NCBI RefSeq assembly: GCF_000208745.1
Contig: NC_030851.1
Location: 32,763,833 to 32,827,832 of the forward strand
Length of the DNA: 64,000 nt
Direction: 5' to 3'
Source: Theobroma cacao
Taxonomy: Eukaryota; Streptophyta; Magnoliopsida; Malvales; Malvaceae
Position 1 is the first letter of the stretch. Each line of letters starts with the position of its first letter. A program made the position numbers and the translations under genes. The notes under the pieces are model-generated. The model was not told the DNA's origin and did no database searches. It saw nothing but the letters and a program-made list of their open reading frames with translations. Positions 22,225 to 32,659 of the stretch are shown here, one piece after another.

Positions 22225-22620
22225 ACATATGGATAAATTCTATCTATGATTTCTATTATTTTATTTAAGTTTCATTTTAGTCCTAATCTAAGAATTATTT
22301 CATTCGAATTTTTTACCTTCTAAAGTAATTTCATTTTAATATTTTTGTTACATTATTCTATTAACAATAAAAAAAATGTTTACGGCAAATGTCAAGGGAA
22401 TGTCCAGGTGACATGCTACTTAATTTACAACCTGAATATCATGTTAAGTTTAGTGGAACAATTTGATGGGAAAATCAAAATGAAATCATTTTCAAAACTT
22501 ATGAATTTAAATAATACAAAATGTTAATGTTTAATGATTAGAGTGAAATTAGAATAAAAGGTTAGAGACTATAGCTGAAATTATTAGTAAGTGGTCTTTA
22601 TTGTATTTTTCCAATAAAAA
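22225..22620. mobile_element. Foldback, MITE-like element
   Basis: The left arm (about 22230-22290: TCTATCTATGATTTCTATTATTTTA, in part, then AGTTTCATTTTAGTCCTAATC) pairs imperfectly with the reverse complement of the right arm (about 22535-22600: GATTAGAGTGAAATTAGAATAAAA and the bases after it). A target duplication was not found, so edges are approximate. Confidence 0.5.
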
Positions 22621-23460
22621 TTAGTAAATCCACCTTCTGAAATTGGGAATTGGAAAATCAGAATCATCTTATTTGAGAAGATGAAATTGTTATAGGACAA
22701 AAAGAAATTGGGATTAATTAAAGAAACGAATGAAGAGTATCAAGTATATATGAATCAAAAAAGTAAGCAAGAAAGTTGTCAAACAGTAGTGGGAAAAAAA
22801 TAAAGCACGAAACGCCCAAAACAGGTCAAGATAGCAAAAGGGGGCTTACTAACAAAAACGAAAAGGACAATGCACTGTTGTGGTAACACTGGTTTTGTCT
22901 CACAAAATCACTGTTACCAAAACAGTGTCAATGAATCTCCTTTAGTCTTATTTGGTAATATATCTTGAACCTTGACATCTTTGCATTGGCCCAAGCAGAA
23001 GCCTAGTTCATTTTTCGTCTAAACTTTGCCCATTAGATCAAAATTAGATACCCAAACTCAAATATTAAGTGGACTATGTCTATTTAACGGTAAATACTTT
23101 TTAGTTATAATTAACATCTAATGTCACGGCTATATACGTTCACATTAATTTTTAAATAATAATTATGTATATGAACAAAAATATCTTTTAAAATATAAAA
23201 CTCGAAATATAGTAAATAATTAAAGTTTTGTAAAATTATTTTATATATTAATTAGAATTAAAAATATTTTTTATTGAAAGTCATTCAATGTAATTTTCTT
23301 TTGAAAATGTAGTCATTCAATGTAATTAGAATTTTTATTTAAAAATTGAATAAATTTTATTAATATTTATAATAACATATTTAAAATGATAATTTAGAAA
23401 TATAATGAGCAAATATGTCCATTTTTATCAATAAAATTTTTTTATCAACATCCATACTTA

Positions 23461-23472
23461 CACACACACACA

Positions 23473-23531
<59 letters not shown>
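23461..23531 (+). repeat. Compound microsatellite (CA)n(TA)n
   Basis: About eight CA dinucleotides followed by roughly 28 TA dinucleotides. An N at 23544 just downstream suggests the assembly had trouble here, so the length may be wrong. Confidence 0.9.
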
Positions 23532-23534
<3 letters not shown>

Positions 23535-25069
23535 TTAAGTATANCATTACGTGAGAGAGAAGAAATTGCAGTAAAAATTGAGTTTTTTAATATATGGAAT
23601 TGGGTAGGTTTTTTTTTTTTGTTTTGGGATAAAAATGAGCAATTAGGAAAGTGATGATTTTTATAATTAAAATTGATAATTTTTTTACTCAACTCTTATA
23701 ATTTTAATCAGAATAATTTTTTTTATTTTTTGCATTAAGATTCTAGTATTATTAAAATGTTCCAATTAACATTTCTACAAGTATTAATTAAGAATAACTA
23801 CTATTTAAAAACTATTCTTATCAAATCCATAAGCTTCCCTTGATTAATTGTACACACCACTACATTAAAATTTGAGAGAGAACTCAAATCTCAAGCTTCA
23901 CATGACTATAAAATTAAAATTTAGAATACATTAGTTTTTGGAGAAAGTAGCAGAGTTGACTCTGTACCCATATAATTCTAAACCGCAACAAACTTAAATA
24001 AGCACAGTAGTTAAGTCAAAGGGACGGCTTTACTGGAATAAAAATTGTTATCATGAATTTAATTGAATGTAAATGTTCATGAAGAAGGATCCATTTAAAA
24101 TGGAGCTCTAATTAGTTTTTATATGATTTATATTTTTTAATTCAATTCTTAAATTTATATTTTATCCACTTAGATCATTCATATTAATTTTTTTATTGAA
24201 TGCATATCAAAATTTTAAATTAATTAAAAGTATTTAATTAATTATTTAAATATAATAACATTTGAATTATTATATATATATATTAAAAACAACATTTTCG
24301 ATCAATATGTTAAATATATTGAATTAATTTAAAACTTTATGTGCATAACGAATACAAGAGTATTGTTATATCTAACAATAGATTGGTTAAAATACGAATT
24401 ATAAATGAAGTTATAAAAAATTTAAATTAATTAATTTTATACCGACATAACTTGATTTTTGTGATAGTTATTATTAAGATAAAACACTGCATTTTATTTT
24501 CTTATAAAAATGCTAAACGCATGCGTAGTATGAAAAAGCACATGGGTTATGATTATTGAAGACACGTGAAATAAACGCTGACAAACTGTCAAAGGCATAT
24601 GGGTGTCTGAAACCTTTGGTCATGTGTTGGCAACCAAACCTTTCCTTTTTATTATTTAATTAACAACTTTTTATAGGTATAGTTCTCAAACAAATTAGAT
24701 AATAATTAAGTAAAAGATTAGGAACATAATCTTATTTTATGATTTAAAGAGTCGTAACTTAATCTTCCTTAAAGTTAATTGACATGATTAGTCTCACATA
24801 CATTGTAAACCACGGCGTTGAACATGCCATGTTCTCGACTCCCAACAATTAGACATGTGAACGACAAGTGCAAACAAACATTAAGGATTGCTTAAATTGC
24901 ATAACTGATGTTATTTACTTTTATAATGCTTTTTATTAAAGAATAATCGGACAGTGTATATGATTGTTTTCTTGGGTGTAAGTGGGCAAGTCCTGCAGTT
25001 CAACAATTGAAAAAAAACAATACAATTACAGCAAAACGTATATTAACAGTCAAAATTTATAAATTGATA

Positions 25070-25230
25070 GATGAACTTTAGAATTAGATTCGCATTAGGT
25101 CAAATTCAACCACTAATTACCCCTTTGTTGTTTGAATAGTACCAGATTTTTTTAAGGTTTAATAAGATCACATTACGTTTTAATTAAACAGTCGACTAAA
25201 TAGGTTAAAGGTTTGTATAGAAACTAATGT
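25070..25230 (+). repeat. Outlying fragment of the 0.8 kb tandem array
   Basis: Contains GGTCAAATTCAACCACTAATTA, in part, then a GAATAGTACCA-like string, AATAAGATCACATTACGTTTTAATTAAA and GACTAAATAGGTTAAAGG. These occur in the same order as in the array units from 28 kb onward (GGTCAAATTCAACCATTAGT, AATGATACCA, GATCATATTGTGTTTTAATTAAAT). It implies that the array once began here and was split by the Gypsy remnant that follows. Confidence 0.55.
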
Positions 25231-26118
25231 ACTATCGAGTTGGTAATATTTTGATACAGTATGTTCGACATATACCTCGTGTGACTGTGTGTATGATATT
25301 GTGTTTAGAAGTTATAGCATGTGAACATATAAGCCGTATAAGATTATGAATGTGTGAGGTGTGATATTGAGGCAGTTAACAAGTATAAATATGAGTCTTG
25401 CATGGACTTAGTACGTTATGCCTATTGGGTCTTCGCATCGATCATGACCTAGGTTTGGGTCGTGACAATATTAAAATACTTAAAAACATTGTGACTAATC
25501 ACCTTGGTTGATTAGCAACTAGCACGCGATTGAAACATCAACACCTCACTCCAAATCTATCTTGAGAGTTTCAACATACCCTATAACAACAATCATTCAA
25601 TTATAAACACGACTTAAACTATCAATCTCAAAATTTGAAGCTAGGTTATTTCAAATCCTAACTAAATTTTGTCTAATCTAACTTTTTAGTTTGTTAATCT
25701 ACTGTTCAAAGATAAACTAATAACTTAAACACTTAAATTTATCTACCTCTTATCTTAGTGAGCTTGTAGAGAGAGAAAATTAATTTGAACACCAAGCCTT
25801 TAGAGAGACAAGCCCCAGTCTGTTGAGAGATATAGAATTTAGATATGAAAACTAGAGATTTGAAAAACTTAATAGTAGAAAACTCACCCTTGCTCATTTC
25901 AAAATCAAAAACCATATTTGAATTTTCAAAGATGGAGGTTTTTGAGTGAGGGAGGTTGAAAGAGGTTGTGAGTTGAGAAAAAAAAGAGAAGAAAAGAGGT
26001 GAACTAAAGGTAGAGGGATCTAAAAAATACCCTAAAAGGCAAATTTTAAAGGTGAAAAATACTATTTTATCCCTTTTAATTTTGTAAAAAAGATGATAAA
26101 TATCAATGCTTTGAGTGG

Positions 26119-26233
26119 AAGTATCGATACTTTCATTTCTGAATTTCAAGTATCAATACTTGTTCTTTAAAATCCCTTTTTAAAGTATTCTTGGTAGCAA
26201 GTGTCGATACCTCATTCATGAGTATTGATACTT
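26119..26233 (+). repeat. Four copies of palindrome AAGTATCGATACTT
   Basis: Copies at 26119-26133, 26148-26161, 26199-26212 and 26220-26233, with single-base variants (CAATAC, TGTCGATACC, TATTGATACTT). They lie within the presumed LTR of the decayed Gypsy element, so they could be LTR regulatory motifs or hairpins. Confidence 0.7.
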
Positions 26234-27944
26234 CTACTCCAGAATGTAAGTTTCTCTTCAAAATTTATTCATCTTGACATATCTCTCTACTACACTTCAA
26301 ATCAACTTATTAGTTAAAAATATACGATTTTTCAAAGATAATAGTTTGAAATATTAAATCGAAAGTGAAAATTTACAAGCTCACCTAAGGATTTTCTAAA
26401 CTAACCTTTAATAAAAGTTGGGGTTTCACATCTTTCCCTTTTTAGGAAAATTTGTCTTTGAATTTAATAAATGTACTAACCTCTACTCCTAGAATAAATG
26501 TGGATACTTCGTTTTCATCTTGTCCTCATCTTCCCACGTCACCTCATGGCTAGGTTGTTGTGCCATTGCACTTTGATTGAGGCTACATACTTAGAATGAA
26601 GTTTCTTCACTTGCCCATCTAGGATAGCTACCAACAACTCCTTATAGCTCAAATCATCTCACAATTGTATAGAATCATGCTCACATGGGATGGATCGGGG
26701 TGGTATTTCTTCAGCATGGAGACTTGAAACATTGGACGCACATTAGAGAGATCCGAGGGTTAAGCTAATTGATAAGCCATTACGCCAACTCTCTTAAGAA
26801 TCTCATAAAGAACAATATATCTCGAGCCCAACTTTCCTTTCTTACTAAACCTCAAGACTCCCTTGGTTGGTCATATCCTAAAAAATACATGGTTCCCCAC
26901 CTGAAACTTAAAGTCTATTTGTTGGTTATTACTATATGACTTTTGTCAACTCTATGCCGTTAATGTCTTCTCATAGATCAACCTAATCTTATCCATGGCC
27001 TTTTGAACCAATTACGGACCTAAAGAAGTTGTCTCCCACTAACCTTAAACCATATAATGGGCAACCTACACTTCCACCCATATAAGGCTTCATATGGTGC
27101 CATCATTATACTAGATTTGTAGCTATTATTATAGGCAAACTCTATTAGTGGCAAGAGTTGATCTCATGTACCTCCAAAGTTAACCGCACATGTTTTCAAC
27201 ATGTCCTTAAGTGTCTGTGTAGTCTTCTCAGACTATCCTTCTATCCAAGCGTGGAAAGTTGTGCTAAAATTCAACCATGTACCCAAATCTTCCTATAGCT
27301 TTCCCTAAAACCTATTGGTGAAATGTGTACATCTATAAGACACTATGGTTATTGGAATCCCATGCAGCTATACTATCTCGTCAATATAGACTCGTGCATA
27401 TTGAGATTCTCAATAAATGGTCTTGATTAATAGGAAATAAGCTGACTTTGTCAATTGATCAACTATAACCTATATGGAATCACACCCTTTACTAGTATAG
27501 GGTAGTCCGGTCATAAAATCCATTGAAATATGTTCCCATTTCCACTTGGAAACGCAAAAGGCTGTAATAGTTCCATGGGCCTCTGATGCTTCACCTTGAC
27601 TTGTTGACACATTATGCACTTGGAGATATAGTCAGTCACATTTCTTTTCTATCCGTCCCACCAATATATCTCTTTCAAGTCTTGATACATCTTAGTAGTT
27701 CCTGGGTGAACCACATAAGCTACCATGTGTGCCTCCTCTAAAATCTCCTTCCTTAAGTCATCAATGTCGGCACATATACTCTAGTTCCATATCATAACAA
27801 CCCATTTATTCCACTAACAAAGCTATATCCTTTGGATCCTTCAAAGCTTTAACCACAAAGTCATATTAGCCTTAGGCCTCTCTAATTCGATCAACCAAGA
27901 TTGATCTCACTCTGAAATGTGCCAATAACGAATTTGTCTCATCA

Positions 27945-28012
27945 ATCTCACCTCGTACTCCCATATCACCCAAATCATATCTCACCTCGTACTCCCATAT
28001 CACCTAAATCAT
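27945..28012 (+). repeat. 34-bp tandem duplication
   Basis: The 34-base unit starting ATCTCACCTCGTACTCCC at 27945 is repeated at 27979 with a single difference (CACCC versus CACCT). It lies between the RNase H end and the integrase of the decayed Gypsy element. Confidence 0.85.
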
Positions 28013-28350
28013 GCATTCCTTGCACTAAGGACCTCCTATCCACTAATATGTGGGCCAAGCTCCCTATGGACTTTTGGCTTAAAACATCTACCACTACATT
28101 AATCTTGCCGAGATGATATAAGATGGTGTAATCATCATAAAGTGATTATAAAAATAAAATCACGTGATAAAGTTATTATTTCTTTTTATTTTTTCTTCTA
28201 AATCAAGTAAGGTTTATTATGGACCATTTTTTTTCTTCTCCTATTACACCAATTCTAATACATAACATATAAAATTTAAATTAGCCACTAACTTCGTATT
28301 TGGTCAAATTCAACCATTAGTTATTATGAATGATACCACTATTTATTAAG

Positions 28351-28429
28351 ACTCATTAATAAGATCCCATCTCATGTCTAAGGAGATAGACTCATTAATA
28401 AGATCCCATCTCATGTCTAAGGAGACAGG
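28351..28429 (+). repeat. 39-40 bp tandem duplication within the array
   Basis: ACTCATTAATAAGATCCCAT starts at 28351 and again at 28390, both followed by CTCATGTCTAAGGAGA. A third ACTCATTAATAA begins at 28430. This local duplication is specific to this array unit. Confidence 0.85.
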
Positions 28430-28846
28430 ACTCATTAATAATATCATATTGTGTTTATTTAAATTGTTGAATAAATAGGTAACAGAATAATGATTTGCAT
28501 TTGTCGACATTTTAATGTCAACATTTTAGTTTAATCTGTTATTGAAATTTAGAACTTGAACACTTTATTAATATTTTTAAATGAGAAAAAATGATACTAT
28601 GTGATTCAATCATAATATGATTTTCAAATAACGTTATAAAATTGTTATTTTCTTTCCTTTCTACTTTTCAACGGAGTAAAAGCTCAATATGTGCAGTTTT
28701 TTACGTTTATTTTTGCAACACTTACATCTTTTAATATATAATAAAAATTGAATAAACTTAGAACTAGTATTATAGCCGATAATTATTTTGTTATAAGTTG
28801 TATGATACCATAGTTGAGTTGCAATCAGTCTTTGCACCTACATCCA

Positions 28847-29220
28847 ATTTTTTTTTTGAATAGCAAGGAATATATTAATAAATGACGTTACCCATAACAA
28901 AGTAAGCCCATAAGATACACAACAAATCAAGAGTATGGTTCAAAGAACACAGGTGCACAGAACAAAAAGCTAGTAGTAGTCAAACTCAAAACGACAACAA
29001 TCAAATAACAACTCAAAAGAGGCTCTAGCAATCAACATAGACAAGAAAGCAACAACATGAAGAGCAGAACCATATGAGAAAAAAAGAGCAGAAAAAACCT
29101 TCAAGGAGCAAAAAAAGATGAAGTAGAACCATTAGAGACAAAGCCAAGCACATCGAAATAGAAGTAGCCAAAGTGAAGAAAGCCATCAAGAACAAAGGAA
29201 AAACATAAATTTGAAAATTT
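28847..29220 (-). mobile_element. Retroposed fragment (LINE or SINE 3' end) in the array
   Basis: The left edge is a T-run (an A-tail on the minus strand) followed by GAATAGCAAGGAATATATTAA, in reverse the usual end of plant LINE/SINE-like copies. Array sequence stops at about 28846 (TTTGCACCTACATCC) and resumes at about 29221 (AATAATGTTGAAAT). Coding similarity is not visible in the roughly 375 bases, so the family is unknown. Confidence 0.55.
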
Positions 29221-29771
29221 GAAATAATGTTGAAATAATTGTTGACGGATAAAATCACAAAAAATTTAACAATAATTACAACTATTCAATACTCAATTGT
29301 CAACACTTAGAACCTTTTAATCATTAAGAATATTGGGTTCTATTTGAGAAAAAACACACTCTCAATTAAAACAGCGCGCATTTGATACATAAGAAAACCT
29401 ATAACAATAATATCACATGATAAAGTTTTTATTTCATTTTCTTTCTATTTCTCAACAAAGTAAGGTTCATTATGCACCGTCTTTTTCTCTTTTTTTTTTG
29501 TAACACCAATTTAAATACATAATACATATAAATTAAATTCATAACTAACTTTGTATTTGGTCAAATTCAATCATTAGTTTTTTTTATAAGAAAATTCAAT
29601 CATTAGTCACTATGTTATTAGTTGAATGATGCCACCATATATTAAGTTTAATTAACAAGATCATATTGTGTTTTAATTAAATTGGTGAATATATAACATA
29701 ATAATCACCCGCATTTGTTGACCCTTCAATTTAATCTATAAGTGAAATTTAGAAGGTGAATGTTTTATTAA

Positions 29772-32626
29772 TGTCACGACCCGGAACTCCCATTGGACCC
29801 GTGACAACCGTCGCGACGTCCCGATAGGCACTCATTACCCTGAATGCCGATCGGAACCCCGCAAGGCTTAGCATCAGCTTCTGCATCTTCCCGGTGAGCG
29901 ACAATTATTAAATCTTGTATTTCAAGAAATCATAAGTCGTTTCCAAATCAAAACAATAAAATATTATTTTCTGGCTCATAGGGGCATTTTTGTCATTTTT
30001 CTTCAAAAATATCGAAACTCAGCAAAAACATGGTGTAAAAGATAAATATGTTCATACATACTTTAAATCATATAACTGAAGTATAAAATTACTTTTACAG
30101 TGACACGTGGGCCCCCAACTGACCAAGAAGGTGTAGGGTTACGAACCCTTACTTTCTAGGATGCAACTCCGAGATTAATTATCGTCTTAATCAACTATCA
30201 ACAAACTATCCTGAGCTTGAAAAATGGATAGGAAGAGAGGTGAGATTATGATTACATAATCCCAGTGAGTAAACAGACACCATCTAAACTATCTAAAGGC
30301 ACGTAAAGGGAGACAATTAAAAATAATTCATTTCAGTAAATTTTTCACAACACGAATATTCATTTCAACCAAATAATAAATATGGCTCGTGAATTTCTCA
30401 AAACTTGGCTCATGCCAAATCTTGTACTCGGGGACACCTAGACCAGGGATATCCAACCGAGTCCGCCAAGGTTGTGAAAAATTTTATATAATCATAAAAC
30501 TTGTTTTTATTTTGAAAAAAAGCAGTCGTTCCTTGGTGTTGACTGAGTCTCACTTCACGTGATGGTTAACGTGAAGTGCATTCAAAAAGCCCACCTCAGG
30601 AGATACCCTACGCACCTCTACGATCGAGGTGAGAATATAAAGGAGTTTATCGTGCCCCTCTAATAGGTTGGTCTACGGAACCCCGCCACTGCAGTAGCTA
30701 ATCTTTATTTTATCTACCACATGATTTATAAAATCCTTATCTGCATGACATGACAATTTATCGCAATCTAGCCTCTCAAGGCTGAATACATAGTATATAT
30801 AATTTTGATACAAATACCAACTTTGCCATTCATGCTCACATATTGTTATAAGCCATATAATTTAAAACACAATTTATAACACAAGCAAGCAGTCTCCAAT
30901 TACTCTATTTTCAAAACCAGTATTCAATTTTTCAGAAATTTTATAAAATCATTTTAGAAAACACAATTTCTCCTAAAACATAGGAATTTACCATTTAAAC
31001 CCATTTTCTATAAAATCACATAATTGTATGAAACTACTCTAGATAATTAAGATGATAATAAGTTTACTCACAGTATTAGGAGTAGAAATATTTCTATTTT
31101 CAGTCTGCGGGTATAGTCCTTTACCCGTATCCAATGGCTCACCACCTAGCCATAATCCATGACACATATTCCAATTAAATTGTGTCTAACAGTCATAAGC
31201 TATTTCAGGCTCGATATATATGTATGATATGAAATGAAAAATGCACGGGTAGCCATCTAGACCCGATTTTGGCCTAAGTCGATTTTTCATCCTATAAATT
31301 GGCCAATGCGTCCAATTTCACTCCAACTTGCTCCATTTCTTTTCCAATCCCTCAATTCACCAAGCACAACTAATTAACACACAATTAGGCAAAATTTATC
31401 TTCACTTTTCTTCTTGAAACTTTCGGCCAACAATGGTACACTAACTCCATGATTTTTCCTACTTAATTTTCTCTCCATAATTCATTAATTCCTACACCAA
31501 AAACTATTATTTCTTAATCAAATCACCTAGAANNNNNNNNNNNNNNNNNNNNNNNNNNNNNNNNNNNNNNNNNNNNNNNNNNNNNNNNNNNNNNNNNNNN
31601 NNNNNNNNNNNNNNNNNNNNNNNNNNNNNNNNNNNNNNNNNNNNNNNNNNNNNNNNNNNNNNNNNNNNNNNNNNNNNNNNNNNNNNNNNNNNNNNNNNNN
31701 NNNNNNNNNNNNNNNNNNNNNNNNNNNNNNNNNNNNNNNNNNNNNNNNNNNNNNNNNNNNNNNNNNNNNNNNNNNNNNNNNNNNNNNNNNNNNNNNNNNN
31801 NNNNNNNNNNNNNNNNNNNNNNNNNNNNNNNNNNNNNNNNNNNNNNNNNNNNNNNNNNNNNNNNNNNNNNNNNNNNNNNNNNNNNNNNNNNNNNNNNNNN
31901 NNNNNNNNNNNNNNNNNNNNNNNNNNNNNNNNNNNNNNNNNNNNNNNNNNNNNNNNNNNNNNNNNNNNNNNNNNNNNNNNNNNNNNNNNNNNNNNNNNNN
32001 NNNNNNNNNNNNNNNNTTTTATAAAGAAATAATAAAATAATAAAAACATGACACATGGTATTTCCTTATTGGTTCAAATTTTAAATATTTGACTTTTAAT
32101 TCTTTAATTCTCCACCACACATTTCTCATGTTTATCCATTTCTATGATGAATAAAATCCCTTGGTCTTGACAAGTGTCGGTGGTGAAAATTTACCGATTT
32201 GCCCTCAGGATGGCAAAATTACCATTTCGCCCCTATACTCCAAATTATACCAAAATTAAAATTTTTCACTTCTAAACTTCAAATCATACTCCAATAAGTC
32301 AAATGGGGCCAAAACAATCTTTTCTAAAAATTTCTATTTTGTCCCCAAATGGCAAATGACCATTTTGCCCATGGATAGTGAAAATTTTGGTTTGACTCCA
32401 AATTGATCCTCGAACTCCGAATTACCATTTTGAGTCATCATTGAATTGTGAAACTCTTAATTTCATCTTAAAATTCCTATTTGAACTAGTTCGAGGCTTA
32501 ATCGACTTAATGGTACCATTAGGGGCAATATCGTCTTTTAACGATTCCTCGAACTTCCTAAATATGCAAGCATTCTATTGAGCATGTAAATGACATCGCA
32601 ATTATTTTATAGAACATGGTTTAACA
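29772..32626 (-). mobile_element. Gypsy solo LTR (2.86 kb) with ATTAA duplication
   Basis: Begins TGTCACGACCCGG and ends TGGTTTAACA. It is flanked by ATTAA at 29767-29771 and 32627-32631. The array sequence reads through the empty site (TTTTATTAA joined to TATATTTAAATGAG). The sequence is alignable, with clear divergence, to the long LTRs at 43157-46102 and 55178-58100, for instance CCCGTGACAACCGYCG, ACCCCGCAAGGCTTA, GAGGTACCTCAGGAGATACCCTACGC-like strings and ATTTTGCC(C) blocks. It contains an N run (31533-32016), so the true length may differ. No internal region remains. Confidence 0.9.
31533..32016. other. Assembly gap (484 N)
   Basis: Undetermined bases inside the solo LTR. Long open frames that seem to span it are artefacts. 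Confidence 1.
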
Positions 32627-32659
32627 ATTAATATATTTAAATGAGAAAAAATGATATCA

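Larger units (their letters stand above)
21373..25069. other. AT-rich DNA without genes
   Basis: No gene is supported. It holds a foldback element (about 22225-22620), a long CA/TA microsatellite (23461-23531), one undetermined base (23544), and short open frames without domains. Confidence 0.6.
25470..28125 (-). mobile_element. Decayed Gypsy element, 3' half
   Basis: Minus-strand pieces in order: YHLGKINVVVDVLSQKS (end of RNase H, about 28125-28070), KEILEEAHMVAYVVHPGTTKMYQDLKE-like zinc-binding N-terminus of integrase (about 27760-27650) with C-x2-C as CIMCQQVKV (about 27610), then decayed integrase core, and an EVTWEDE-like C-terminal string (about 26545). The minus-strand sequence TGTGAAACCCCAAC at 26430 is a likely start of the 3' LTR, extending to about 25470; the other LTR edge is not certain. 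Everything upstream of the RNase H end is missing. Stops throughout. Confidence 0.65.
28126..29771 (+). repeat. 0.8 kb tandem array, block 1
   Basis: Half-unit markers: H1 (CAAGTAAGGTTTATTATG) at about 28205, H2 (GGAGTAAAAGCTCA) at 28673, H1 at about 29457. Each is preceded by AAAATCACATGATAAAGTT-like sequence and followed by TTTTTGCAACAC and TTTTAATACATAATA strings. The block contains a retroposed fragment (about 28847-29220) and a 39-bp tandem duplication, and is cut at 29771 by a solo LTR. It continues at 32627. Confidence 0.8.

Noticed and set aside
23381..23692. Open frames across the TA/CA microsatellite
   Set aside because: They are low-complexity translations of a simple repeat and include an undetermined base.
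25739..26149. 136-codon minus-strand open frame
   Set aside because: Composition is low-complexity (Phe/Ser-rich) and it lies in the presumed LTR of a decayed Gypsy element.
31507..32056. Minus-strand open frames of about 180 codons
   Set aside because: They consist almost entirely of N; they are artefacts of the assembly gap.
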